From the NCBI GenBank assembly GCA_035772785.1, contig JAOCPU010000051.1, positions 205,727 through 269,726 of the forward strand: 64,000 nt of DNA, given 5' to 3'. Both the position numbers and the translations under genes were made by a program. Numbering within the stretch: the stretch's first letter is position 1; every line of letters starts with the position of its first letter. Source of the stretch: Phlebiopsis flavidoalba (Eukaryota; Basidiomycota; Agaricomycetes; Polyporales; Phanerochaetaceae). Shown piece after piece: positions 22,960-35,039 of this stretch. Under the pieces are notes generated by a model. It did no database searches and was not told the origin of the DNA. It saw only the letters and a list, made by a program, of their open reading frames with translations.

Positions 22960-23760
22960 TTACTCTATTTCTCACTATTCTAATTTCAGACTCCTGCCGA
23001 ATCATCCTTTGCTTTTACAACTCTTATAATTCTATATTGACCACCTACGTGTTTCATGCTTATACCGTTTCCTCGAATTTTCTCTTCTCTCAATTTCCCC
23101 CCTTTTTCTACGTGGTTATCTCCCTCTAATTCATGTTTCTTTCCATTTTCTATTTACTATATATGATTCATGTCTCTACTCTGTTTATCTTTCTTTTATG
23201 CGATCTTCTTGACTATTGCACTAAATTATTTTTATTTCCATTGTATTTATTTGGACGATGTTTCTTTAGTTTTGGGTTATAGACACCCCGAGCCCCTCAT
23301 GCGAGGGACCCAGTTATGCACGGATTATTTACGAATATTTATCCTCGGAAGGGTTTTTATCTGTCAACCTGGTCTTTTTTCCAGACTGCCTTGACCATCC
23401 CCTGTGTATTTCTTTATTCCCAGCTAGCGTTGAGCTCTCATCTTATTTGTTGACTTGTTTACCCTTTTTCTGCTATTGTAGCATCTCGAAATGATGTTGT
23501 TATATCTTGATGTTGTTTTCTTTATCTTATTTGTCATACTACCGGATTGCCCGTAGGATTTTCCGTTCATATTATTTTATTGAAAATAATCATCCCCTTT
23601 TTTGAGTCTTATTCTTTTTGTTATTGGATAATGAATATCTCTTTGTTTCGGACGCTGACATTTATATATTAACTTTTGTCCTTTCGTTTATTATTCGTCT
23701 TCGGGGATTTTATCGAACTTCTTTTACTGTCTGATATTGAATTCCTTTTCGTCATGGCCA
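22960..23760. other. T-rich, low-GC island
   Basis: About 800 bases of strikingly T-rich plus-strand sequence, for example TTTTTATTTCC- and TTTCTTTATC-like runs, inside GC-rich surroundings. Two small hydrophobic open frames (23170-23394, 23676-23945) follow from the T-richness. No gene, LTR pair or organellar gene was recognised. It starts abruptly after the cNMP domain of the SulP gene, so part may be its 3' untranslated region. Confidence 0.6.
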
Positions 23761-23945
23761 CGAGAACAGTTACATTGACCCCGCCACGCTCACTGACCGG
23801 ACGACGATCAATGAACGGCCATTACGCCCCGCCTGTAGGCCAACTAGACACTACTATTTACCCCGCACATTCTGTGGCTTCTCCTTACCCAAACACAAAA
23901 TCGATATCTCAGCTGGTGGACGTCGTAGCTCGTTATCCCCTCTAA
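23754..23945 (+). CDS. Small unassigned ORF after the T-rich island
   Basis: Starts ATG at 23754 (MATRTVTLTPPRSLTGRRSM) and runs 63 codons to a TAA, in ordinary base composition after the T-rich block. The start follows a long pyrimidine-rich leader, as at many fungal starts. No homology recognised; it could be the first exon of a lost gene or chance. Confidence 0.2.
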   Translation: MATRTVTLTPPRSLTGRRSMNGHYAPPVGQLDTTIYPAHSVASPYPNTKSISQLVDVVARYPL

Positions 23946-23950
23946 CGACT

Positions 23951-26900
23951 CCGGCATACAAACAACACAGCCCAGCCCACCACTGTGGTTACAGCGCACG
24001 TACTGGTCATTTATTTACGCACTGGCCCAGCGAGGCTCCTCGCCACAACGCCCCGTGCCCCGCCACACCGTGGCCCCGCGCTATCTCAAGCGTGCCCGCG
24101 CACTAGACAAGTCGCCGTAGCACACTCCGCCGCAGATCCCCATCCACGTAAATTGTCCAGGATACGCTATCAAAGCATCGATCGCTTAGGTTGCTGCACG
24201 ACGGCCGTGCAGCTCCAGGAGTAGCGATTAGTTGTGTGATGCGCGCCCGCGCGCCGGGGCGCGTGGGCCGCGAGGCCGCGCTTGCACGCTGCCCGTCGCG
24301 GCCCCCTTTTTTTTTGAGGGCTGCAGCCAGACCATACGGTGCTTGTGCTTCTGTTCTTCGGAGGGCACCCTTACTCATGTATCATTATTGTTGGCGGTTA
24401 GGGCTGCGACGAGCCCCACCTTTACAAACGCGGGGAACGCGTCCCCCACCGCGGCGTGACGCGCGGGATCTGGCAGCCCATGTGCCCTGGGGGGAGAACG
24501 CCGTCTGCGCCGCCTCGGTGACTGCGCCCGAGCTGCTCTGTTTCCACTGGTGACGGCGCGTACGAGCTGTTACCGAGAGGTGCGAGGTGCATCTCGCTGC
24601 GCCGGGGTGCCACCCAGCTAGCAAGGAGCCCCAGCCGAGCAGGGACCCTTTTTGCCCCCCTTCTCCCCGCGCGCCGTGACGACAAAAATCCATGCGCGCG
24701 AATTTGACGTAGTGACGGGCGTGACAGAAAAGAAGACGGGGTGGATGCGTGTGTGCCGGCTGGGTAGGGGCTCCCCGGCGCCTCGAGCACTACCCTCTGC
24801 ACCGTCTTGCATGTGGCCTTTTTCCCGCTATCGTTACATGCGTGCGCTTCTGGGGCGCACAGGCGGGTCGCGACGAAACAACCAGGCCGAGTGGACACCA
24901 GCGGGTGTACCAGTTAGGATCCATTACGGCGCGCACGCCACGTCATGCTGAAAGGCGGGTTCGCACCGATCAGTGACCCGTCGCGTTATGCAGGGACAAG
25001 CAAAGTCTGTAAATCGGGACACCACGGACGACGTCATGTGGTACTCGGGCCATTCGCAGTCGATTACGCGCGCATACCATTCCCGCCACCGCCCACGCAC
25101 AGTTCAAAATCCAGCGGGGTTTCCGAGCGAGCGATTCCGTCCGACCACGCGTATGTAACGCACGGAACAAGCCCGCACCCAAACGCAGCAGTGGCGCGGG
25201 CTGGTTCCGCCCCACTGGGGCCCTGCGGCGGCGGCGGCGGTCCTGCTCGGCGTTGCGGAGGAGCGCTGCCAGATCGCTCATGGTGCCTGGGAGGGTTAGC
25301 GGTGGTGGGCCTCGTCGTGTGGCGAGTCGAAATCGAATATGTCTCGATAATTGCGGCGGGCGCTGCGAGGGGATTGGCCGTGATGCGTGGGGCGGAGGGG
25401 CGTCGCCCGGGAGCATCGCCCAGCGTAGCCACGACCGGCGTCGTCGAAGCTTACCACAGCAGGGCAAGCGCGCCCGCCCCAGCACGACAAAACAAACGCA
25501 CTGGCACACCCAACACAGTGGTCTCCCTGCAGGATGGTTCAGGGCGCGCGCGATAGACCTGCCGCCGTCGCACCCAGATCGATCCTGAACCGCACCGGAC
25601 CCACAGCCCATATCCGCTCATCCGGAACGGTGGGGTTCGACACACATCAGCATTGTTGGGTGAGCCGCCGCAGTCAGCCATATCGCACGCGCGCGGACAA
25701 ACGGTGAATGAAGCCAGTCAGCGCGTTAGACCGAGGATATGGGCTAGGCCGCGTCGGGGGCGGGAGTGCGGTGCAGCCTGCGGCGCGTCCGTGGCGCACG
25801 CGCACAACCGACAAACACAGTATATGCGCGCCAGGGCGTCATGCGGCGCTGCTGTTTGAGTTGGTGTTGCGACGGCGCGGAGATGAGAGTGTGCGTGCGG
25901 CCCGAGGGCGATCTGGTTACGCGGCGGGCGGGCGCACGGCGGGCGGCGCGGCATCACGAGGGGCTTTTTTTGGAAAAGGGAAGGTGCGGCGCAACGCGAA
26001 CGCGCGCGCGCGCCCCCCCCCCCCCCTCAGGGCGTCATGAGGCGTGCGTTAAGCCCAGCTCCAGATCGAGGGGTTTCGACGCTGTCTCTGCGAGGTCACC
26101 GACTGCTGAGAGCCCCGGAGAAGCTGGAGGGCGAAGGCGACGAGAGCTCATGCGGCTAGCTGACAGCGCGCGCTGCATGTGACGGCCCCCACGTTGGACT
26201 GGACCAGCCGCGAGCGCATGTGCGCCGCGCAGCCGAGGGCTACGTACATGTCAATGAAGGTGCGTACTTCGCTTGGGGAGACAGCTTCTCGATGACCGGC
26301 ACGCAGACCCGCGAGCCGCGCGCGCTCTGGCGTGGTCGTGGCGTGGTGACAGTGCGTGGCTATGTGAGGGCTCATCGAGCCGGACCGCCAGCGTGCGTGC
26401 GCGGCGCACGTTGCTTGGCTGGCCGCGTCTCGGGGTTGATCGTGCGCGAATATCTGGATACCTAAGTCGCGAGACCCCGCGTCGCATTAGCGCTACCAAA
26501 AAGCGGTGCGGAGACGTCGATCACCCTGGGAAAAACGCACCGCCAGGATCGTGTTCGAATGAGCATTCGCAGTCCGCTGCTTGTGGGTGCGGGATCTCTC
26601 ACCACGAAGACGGATGACGTGCAAAGCGATCGGAGACACCAGATCCTGTCTTCCGTCGTATGTCGCGCCACCGCGGCATAGACAGGCGCTCGGGCAGCTC
26701 GATCGGCGGGCTTTTCCCAACTGTATTTCTAATTGCTTTACTGCACTACATTCTGTTTGAGACCTTGTCATGGGCTTACTATTGAATTAACCTGAGTTAT
26801 CTGTCATGTAATGGTAATAAGTCCCGTCAAATGCGTTCTCGGCGTAGCCACGCGAGGCGGTGCGCGCCCGCCGGCCGGACGCGGATGCTGCGCCCCGATT

Positions 26901-28500
26901 AGGGGCGCGGGTTGCCGCTTTGGGCTGACCCGACGATTTCCGAGTGGTTTCACGTGCGGGTACCGTGGCGCGCGCAGGGCCACAGGCGAGGTGAGTGCGT
27001 GGCGAGGTAGCTCGCGGAGGGCCTGCTCCGTCCCGTGTTAACTGTGTCGGGGAATTGTCCTGTCGACCAGGCGACGTGACGTCATGGCCTGTAGGCGTTC
27101 ATTATGACGAGGGTGGGTGGTTGTGGTGGGCTTTTCTTTGGAAGTGTCTCCGCAGGCGTATGTGAGGGGTGATGCGCGCCAGAGACTACATTCCAGATAT
27201 GTGATTGGTGATGTACAGACATGTAGGTGCTGCGCGGACAAAGAGAGGGCGGGTCTACAGACCGTTGACCGACAGACCTAGTATGTCGTCGTTCAGGCTC
27301 AGATGCAGTACTAGGGGAAGTCATCATTAGGCGCGACTTGGACCTAATTGGCCGCTCGGTAGCCACCTTACACATCCATGTCAGAACTGACCAGACTGTG
27401 CGTGGTGGTATGGATTCGCTACACTATGATATGTTACTGCGCAGACAAATATGTCGGTCGCTTGTTGGAGACCAGAGGCACATGAAAACCTTACGCGAGA
27501 GTGTGTCAGGCTCATATACGGCTCTGGAGAAGCAGCCGCGGGCAGACATGACTGACATCATGGGTAACTCGTTTAGCCACACCTTCTGTCCTACACATCC
27601 GCTTATCGGCAATTGTACATGTGGCGCGATGGTGACGATGCGTGGGGGAGGGACGGCTCGCTGAAGAGAAGAGGCCAGGGCGGTCACGCGGACGACAGCG
27701 CTAACGTCGTGGATGCTGGCATTCACAAGCTGCGCCGCCGGCGCGGTGGCGTGCTTGACATCAGCCTGCTAGATGCCCGCCGCCACGTCGCGAGGGACGA
27801 TGTCCAACAGGACAACGGCTACGTCCATACAGGTGCATGGGGCCGCCAACCCCACATCTGTGGATGAATATGGGCCCGTGCGCTGCTGTCCCTCGCGGGC
27901 GGCGGCGCGTCGAACGGACAGGAGCCAGTGCTGTCTGGCGATCAGGCCGACACATGAGTGCCTGGCAGCTGTGCATGCATTCTGTCGCCGCCCAAGCAAG
28001 GGCGGACTCGCTTCAAGGAGAAAGCAGCTGAGGCGACGCGGATGCGTTGCTGCCACTGAATTGGCTAGCAGCCCCTGCCAAGGGGGTTGGGCCGGCATCC
28101 TGCAATCACCTGTGTGGGTGTCCAGTGGAGTGTTCTTCCCGTGCGGGGCGTGGCCACTGTGTCCCACTCAAGCGGCCACCGGGTGTGACAAGCGGGGGTG
28201 GGGACCACAGGACGGGTTCTATTGGACATGCACAGCGTTTCCGGCGGTGCTTGGGATGTGCGCCGCCCCTTCGGTCGCGGTAAAGCGACGATCCGTCGCG
28301 TGGCGAGAACAAGGCGATATCAAGGATTGCGGTGCTGCCCGTCGGAGGCGAGTCGAGGTTCGGGCGCTGTGGGAGCTCCGATTTATGCATGCCCGGGGGC
28401 GGGCTTAGCCAGCAGAATCCCTGAAACGTCGTATCGGAGGTCTGGCCTCGTCACCCGACAGCCACGCAGCGGCGCCCGCCCTGTGTGTGCGCCCGTATTT
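23951..28500. other. GC-rich stretch without a recognised gene
   Basis: Both strands hold many overlapping open frames because the DNA is GC-rich, none with a known motif. The most plausible start is on the minus strand at about 25281 (MSDLAALLRNAEQDRRRRR), but the frame soon becomes Arg-rich without a domain. Low-complexity CG and C runs lie at 26006-26028. Minus-strand frames between 27082 and 28390 and the 211-codon plus frame at 27773-28408 were examined and left unassigned. A decayed gene or retroelement cannot be excluded. Confidence 0.4.
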
Positions 28501-28929
28501 GGCCGCTCCAGGGGGCACTTCGCGCCGGGCATTAGCTCCGCTTCCACTTCCGAACTTGAGCTCGAATTGCCACGAGCTCCCTCAGGGGCTATGGTTTATC
28601 CGGCCGTGGGCTCCCTCTCCATGCCGCCCTAGTGTATTCTGGAGGACCACATCCCCCTCCTCTCCTCTGTCGTCGTGCGGTCCATCACAGCACTGCGACG
28701 CTCTCTTCTGCCTACGCTCAGCAGCCTCTGTGCGACCCATCTAGCTTACATCGTGCACTGCTCTGCGCCCGCCTCCGTATTTGCTGAAGAACTACCGCCC
28801 AGCCCACCTAATTATCTGCCTCCAGGCAACCGACAGACACTGGCAAATACCTTCTATTATACCCCAATGGCCGCCGCCAGCGCCCAGCCAATTGCCTCTT
28901 TCCCTCCACGCCTCCAACAACAACGACTT

Positions 28930-30660
28930 TTACGAATCATGACCACCCCATGGGCTCAGGGCTCCTTCACTGCCGCCGGGCTCTTTTCAATGCTAGGGCT
29001 CGTACGCCAGCCGCTTCATAGGCTCGCCCATCTCGTCCGCCGCAGGCCCTCCTTTGGCCGCCGCTTCTACCTGCGGGTCGCTCTCTGGCCAGCTTTACAG
29101 GCCCATTAGAGTGCGTATCCGCCACACATACCCATTTGACCCGGTGCTTGACAGGCCTGTACTTGACGAGGATGCCGCTTCCCTTTCCCCCGAGTACCAA
29201 AATGGATGGTAATCGAGGCAGGCAAGAACTGCGCCTCCGTCCCGATTGAGAGGCGATCGAGGCTCATCAAATAGCTGAAACGCCACTCTCAACGTCTTTG
29301 TGAACCGGTCACGAGAAGTGAACTGGTGAGTCCCAGCCGGCCGTTTTTTTCCCCCTACCTTTTCCGCGCTTCCCTACGACGTACTCCTTCAAGTGCCGTG
29401 CGATCTACCAATTCTGGCGGCAGTCAACCTACAGCACGACATGCACGCCACCGTCAGTCGTACCCACTTTGAAGAGTGCCATTGCCATGTCTGTCGTCCG
29501 TCCGATCCCTATGTTCGCCGCCCCCGTCCATCCGTCGTATTCCTAGATACCTTCCCCCCGCACTAGCCGGCTCCATCCAGCCGCCAGTGTCCTACTTTGC
29601 TGACTCCGGCCACTGCCGCAGTCGCGCCCTCGTCCAACCTAAGGTTCATTCGATCCGGATGACATGTGAGCTGGAACACCTCGAGCAACGACGAGCGCTC
29701 ACGTCGTCCGGATCCTCGTCGCCCTGACACACCCATCTCGACGCCCCTCACCGAGGTACCCTGCTGGATCGGCTCGCAGCGAGCCGCATGCCCATGTCCT
29801 CGTCCCGCGGCGATCGCTCGGAGGTCGTTCGACAAAACGACAGTGATGCCCTCGCGGACAGCGCGTCGCCGCTATGTGCGGTCGGCTCTCCCACGACCCC
29901 GCGCGCATCAGCCCCGGCCCCGCCGGCCGTGTCTCCGCTGCGCTGCGCCGGAGGAACCCATTCAACGCCTACGCCGCCGTATACTCGGACTATTCGTCGC
30001 TCATGCCACCGGGCACGTCGTCCAGACGGGCGAGGATGCGCAGACAGTACGCAGGTGCTTTATAGTGCGAGCACGGGCTGCGTCCCGCCGTCGCTCCTCC
30101 TCCAACAGCTGGCGCCACCTCGCCCGCGAGCACACGTCCCAGACTCGTCGCGCGTCGCCTCGCCCGTATCCGGCCCCTCTGCGGCATACCCCGATCCAGC
30201 ATCGGCGCTACGTGCCCGCCGCCCTCCGCGTCAGGCGTCGAGCTCGACACACGGGCGCGCAGGCGCCTCGGACAGCAGAGCACGACGGCTTTGTCGCGGC
30301 CCGCGACGTCGCTGCTGCTGTCGAAGCCGTTTCATGGTGGCCCGAAGCCGAAACTGCAACAAGAGCTACAAGAGCCTGGCGAACGGGCTCAAGTACCACA
30401 TGACGCACGGATCGTCCCGTCCCGCCAACTTTGCGCCGCCAAAGGACCTCGAGAGACAGCTCCAGGCACGCCCGATACCTGCTCGCGAGGCAAGCGCACT
30501 CTCGCAGAGACGAGCTATGATGGCGAGCCCCTCGCACAGAGACGCCCAGCCTTCCGGCGAGGTCGCAGAAAGGAGGCCCCGGAGCGCCTCGCCTCCGCTC
30601 CCGTACGCTGTGCGCGCGTGTCGTCGACCCTTGCACAGCTCACTGCGTACATATTAGACT
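28930..30660 (+). CDS. C2H2 zinc-finger protein, Sfp1-like
   Basis: A Ser/Pro/Arg-rich plus-strand gene whose recognisable part is one zinc finger at about 30350-30415: NCNKSYKS.ANGLKYHMTHGS. The CNKSYK..NGLKYH..HG pattern is that of Sfp1-type fungal regulators, which in yeast control ribosome biogenesis genes; that role is inferred from family only. The first zinc-ligand cysteine, expected about five residues earlier, is not visible in frame (the reading is KPFHGGPKP). An extra leucine codon interrupts KS-ANG. Both may reflect base errors. After the finger comes NFAPPKDLERQLQ and a charged tail with many Arg/Ser. Upstream low-complexity frames shift repeatedly, so the start is only a guess. 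Confidence 0.5.
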
Positions 30661-30806
30661 GTCTAATGTAAAGAGACCTTCGTGTAGCTCCCTTCCTACC
30701 GTCAAGCCACTACATCTGTGACCGTTCTCCCGCGCAAATACGTCGTGCATAGGACGCCTGGCATATAAACGGTATCCCTGAACCAACTACCAGGCACCGT
30801 CAGCCG

Positions 30807-31221
30807 TTGCGACCACTCACGACGGCGGACCCCAGATCGGTGCTGCGCACAGTGATCGCGACGCACGTCGTCAGCACAAGTGTCCTTGCAGCCACCCACC
30901 GCGCTGGACACTCGCGGCACGTCAAAGCCCTACGCCGCGTCGTTGTGAAGCACTCCGTCGCCCGTGCTCGCGACGCGCCGCCTGTGCAGCCCGCGCCGGC
31001 CGCGTATGGCGCACCCGCCGTTCCAAGAGCGCGATGCACCCGCCGACGTATGAGCTCCAGCCGCAGCATTTTCGCGCCCGCCCCGCAGCAACAGCACCAG
31101 CACGTACCCCCCAGCAGCAGCACGCGCACGCGCAGCAGCAGAGCCGATGCAGATGCAGTACATGATGCAGATGCACCCCCAGCCTCAGTCGCAGTTTTTT
31201 TTTTTTGAGCAGCAGCGGTGA
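30807..31221 (+). CDS. Gln/Met/Pro-rich C-terminal segment
   Basis: Ends with MQMQYMMQMHPQPQSQFFFF then EQQR and a TGA at 31219-31221. The four Phe codons come from an exact T12 run (31195-31206). Upstream reads PPTYELQPQHFRA and runs of QQQH. The clean reading of PPTYELQPQHF and the Gln-rich end suggests a true coding end, perhaps of the zinc-finger gene just upstream or of a separate low-complexity protein. The frame is interrupted between 31070 and 31150. Function unknown. Confidence 0.35.
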
Positions 31222-31722
31222 CGGCGCGCACGCTCGGCGCTTTGTACTTCACTAGGAAATTTAAAGCAACCCCAGCTGTACGCTCGGCATGCCGGCACAC
31301 CCAACGGGCCCGGCGGCGGCGGCGCACGACGCCGCTTGGTCGCTCGCCCCCCGCCCCGCACGAGACAGAAAATTAGCAAAAAAAGTACATATCCCCGCCT
31401 GCAATCCCGCCAACCGCTGTATTTGTTTCGTTTTCCATCTGCGCTCTCTCTCAGGTCGGGTTCGGCTCGTACATATCCCTGAGTCGGCATCACGGAATAC
31501 GGTTTTCATTTTCTTCGCTTGTTTCGCTTTTCGGTTATATACAGTAATAGTGCACGGTTTTCTACCTAATGCTGCCTTTTCCACCCACCCACCACTGTTT
31601 GTGCTTTTCTTGTGCGAGATGCTTGTTGTTTGTGCTGCAGATAGACCCTGGGCTGTCCGTCGTCTCCCTTATTACTTTTTTTTGTCCCTTTTTGTGATGA
31701 AGTAGAGCAAAGACTGAGATTA

Positions 31723-32690
31723 ATAGGTTGTGTACCTTACGTAGCCCACACACATAAATAAACCCGCGCCTTGCGTGTCTTCTCGAAGCTCTTTCTCTGC
31801 GTGTGCTTCCGCCTCGTCTGTGGATCTGAAGCCCCAGATGCGATGCTTACCGCTCCCCCGCGTCCGGTCGCGCGAGGTCGCGTGTGAGGCTTCGCCACGA
31901 GGCACCCCGCTGGGAATCTGGGCTGGGAAGATCCAGCTAGCGAGGCGACATTCGGAATTGGGAGACGCAGAAGACGCAGAAGCACGCCCTGAGCATGAGA
32001 GCACCCCCCTCGCTGTCAGCAGATCAACGGCACGATCGCGCTAGATCTGGTGGCTCGCTCGCTCGCTGGCCTTACCCCGGGCTCCGTTGCCCCAGCACAT
32101 CGCCTCGGGGCCAGCACACACGCTCATTGTAAGCCAGCGCATTGTGAGAACTAAGCCGGCCGCGTTGCGCTGGCATCGTGCCACAGAAGGAGGTCTGACG
32201 CCGGGGCTGGGCGTAGCGTGGCGGGGCGGGGCGGGGCGGCAGGGGATGTGGCCTGGTGTGGCGAGCAGGCGCGCTGCGCTTTGGAAGCCTAGCTGGGCTT
32301 TCCGTGTGCGTCCGCGCGGGGTGATCCGTGTTGGATCCGTGAGGCTTTGAGAGACGAGATATGGTCGGGCGTAGCGCAGGCGGGGTTTGGCGTGAGGGTG
32401 CGGTCGGGCGCGGCTGTAGTAGTGGTTGAGGTGGTGGGGAGGACGAGCGGGGTGGTGAGGTCGACGGTGCGCGTGCGAGGCCTTATAGCCTCTGAAAACT
32501 GCTCGCTTGCCCGACGTGCAGGGTGAGGAAATTAGTTTGCGCGTGCAAGAGAAAAAAAAAAGGAATGAGAAAAACTTGGAGGAAAAACGAAAGTTTTTTG
32601 GCGCGTGCGTACTCTGAACAAGGGGCCCTGTCTCATCGCACCTGCTCATCGCATTCATATCATTGATTACGACCGCTACGTGCACAGACG
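31723..32690 (-). CDS. Unassigned minus-strand ORF pair
   Basis: Two minus-strand frames may form one gene: 32041-32700 (Arg/Pro/His-rich) and 31720-32004, which ends HRIWGFRSTDEAEAHAEKEL then REDTQGAGLFMCVGYVRY. The second part has a balanced amino acid mix and looks like a real C-terminal exon. I do not recognise the family. A short GGGGC repeat (CGGGG x3) lies at 32221-32237. Confidence 0.3.
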
Positions 32691-32699
32691 TAGCAAGCA

Positions 32700-34680
32700 T
32701 ACTATATCAGGACCACGGACTCGCTGTATGCGCATTGCGAACTAGTATGTATAGACAAAGCGTGCGCACGCACGGGCAGCTGATGCGACCCCTGACCCCC
32801 GTCCGAGGCCGTCCGCGCGCCTGCGCGCTTGGCGATCGCACCGACGGCAACGGCCAGGGGCCACATGCTTAATTCGCGGCAGCCGCGTCGGGTTGGCGAC
32901 ACCAGGGATGCTGAGGCAACGCACGCCTGATGCGCACCATCATCGCCCCGGCCCGCGTGTAGCTTCGGCCAGACGCCTCCGCAGGGCCCAACGCTGGCGC
33001 GGGCGAACGACGCCACACGGCGCGAGACGTGTGAGGAGAACAAGGCCTCTTTTTGGGCTGTGCGTTGTGCGCCGTGCGCGGCACCCCGGGCTCGCCGACC
33101 GCGTGTCTGAGTGCTGGCGGGTGGGGTCTCACGGGCGCGCGAATTCATTGTGCGCCGCTGCGGGGGATGTTACGAGAGGGTGTTCTTCCGCGAGCGGAGG
33201 TGGCTCGGCGCTGGGGCGGTGACATAGGCAGGTTCAACAGATGTGCGTTCGTCCCATCTCAAAGCGAGCTGTCCCGTGCAGCAGATAGAGTTGGAAGGGT
33301 GGCCTCGCACGCAGGGCAATTGGCACAACACACAGATCCCGATGGTCGGGCAACACGCCAGACAGCATCAACCACAGAAACTCGCACCCACAAATCGCTA
33401 CGCGGTGTGCGTTTTTGAAAAACTCAAAATCGCCGTCCGACGGCGTTTTTGAGGCGACAGACGGAAACGACTGGAGACGTCCCACCCTTCGACAAGTGAC
33501 CAACACAACCAGGAAGTCCGCACCTCCTCGCTATATGACACGACTGCGTCAGGCTGGCGCACGGGTGGCGACACACCGCCGCACGAGACCGCGCGCCTGG
33601 AGTCCACCTCGCACCATTCTTTCTGCGCGGCTTTGTTTCCGTCCGTTGTGTGCCAAAATATTCTCGCGTCCTACCGCGCGGCCCATCAATGCGGAGCCCG
33701 CGTCCCCACCCCAGCCTCCCTCGCACGAGTCATCGAGTCGGGACTTTTCGGGGTCGGGGGTTTGCACTGCGAGGAGCGCGAGTCTGGGTCTGGGTGGTGG
33801 TGGCCTGGGGCTTCTCGCTGCTGTGCCCTCGTCGCATCAAGTGGACGCTCGCTAGCTTGGTGATGTGCGTATCGTGATAGCCCAGAAGCTGTTTCGCGGC
33901 AGGCTAGCTACCCTTGCGATCTGTGTTAATGAAAATATAGATAAAGGTGGGAGGATCGCGCGCGCTATGTATCTATAGAGATGTTGACGATTAATTTTGA
34001 TTCTGTGTTTGAGAGCCAGCACACATAATGTGAACGTTTGTGATATCGTGAAGACACCACTCGCCAACTATTCCTCCAACTTGCAGTAAACCGTCGGTTC
34101 TCCAGCGACGCACCGCCGCCCCAGTCCAAGCGCCACACCAACTAACCACCAGAAAACACTGCCTTCCCGAAACATAAACAACAGCAACACCAACCCAGCA
34201 AAAATCACACAAAACTTCACACAAACCGCCCCACCGTGCCCATCGTCGCACAAGCAACCCAGCCCAACACAGCGCGCACCCCGCCCACAATCCACCACCC
34301 TTCCCCGACCCCTTTGTGGCGCACGGCACCCCGGCCCGCCCTCCCACCGCGCCTTCACGTTAAATCGGCGCGGCGATGCACGGGGATGTCGGCCCCTGCC
34401 CCACACTCTCAACTTTAGTGCTAGAGGGATTGAGTCATACATTCAATCGTGTATTGTAGCTGCAGGATGACGCGCGCGTGCGCCTGTGTATATGAAAGCG
34501 GGCGGTGTGAGAGCGCAGGTTTGGGAATAGGCGAACATGTCGGTGCGTTAGGGATGGGTATGTTGGTTCTACGCCGGATCGGGCGGGGTTTCCTCCGAAA
34601 GAGGTATACGAGATGGGTGAGCTCGGTGGAACGGGAGCGCTACGCTTAAGGAGCTAAGTACGCTCGCAAAGTTCAGCCCG
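32700..34680. other. Intergenic or unassigned, contains a 31-base near-palindrome
   Basis: No gene recognised. Open frames on both strands (such as 33415-33855 and 34068-34442) lack motifs. A strong hairpin lies at 33423-33453: CTCAAAAT, CGCCGTC, one base, GACGGCG, then TTTTTGAG. The stem has 14 pairs with one mismatch. The 3' part could hold the lost 5' half of the transporter fragment at 34690. Confidence 0.35.
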
Positions 34681-34689
34681 CGCGCAAGG

Positions 34690-34930
34690 GAAGTGTGCGC
34701 ACACCAACGCAGGGATGGCGCTGCTCATCGCTAGCGAGCGCTGTGTGGTATATGCATGTAACGCTGCGATGTTTGTTACTGATAGGCGTTCAGGCGTTCT
34801 TTGCGCCTGCGAATGTGGCGGTTCAAGATTCTGCAGCGGGCTCGAACCGCGCCGGTGGGGACAATGCAGCTTACATCTGGGTGCGCATGGTGTCGTTTGC
34901 GTTGTGCGCTGCTCCTTTCGATCCTTGCTG
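34690..34930 (+). pseudogene. Fragment of an EamA-type transporter (3' half)
   Basis: Plus-strand reading around 34712-34900 gives VTLRCLLLIGVQAFFAPANV then GSNRAGGDNAAYIWVRMV. It aligns with LLLMIGLCGFCAQVLMTMGL of the copy at 35040-36140 and with MLLMIGVFGFFAQ of the copy at 38090-39590. The upstream helices were not found. It sits directly before the next copy, so it is probably the remains of a tandem duplicate. Confidence 0.35.
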
Positions 34931-35039
34931 ATGAGGTGAAGGTGATCACTGTGGTTTGTAGTATCGTGTACAGCTTGTAAGTTGGTTATACAATAAAAGG
35001 GGCGCATATAACCTGCCCTAGGCACCTCACGAACGTCCC

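Noticed and set aside
22960..23760. T-rich island as a mitochondrial insertion
   Set aside because: No mitochondrial gene, tRNA or rRNA segment was recognised; left only as a composition anomaly.
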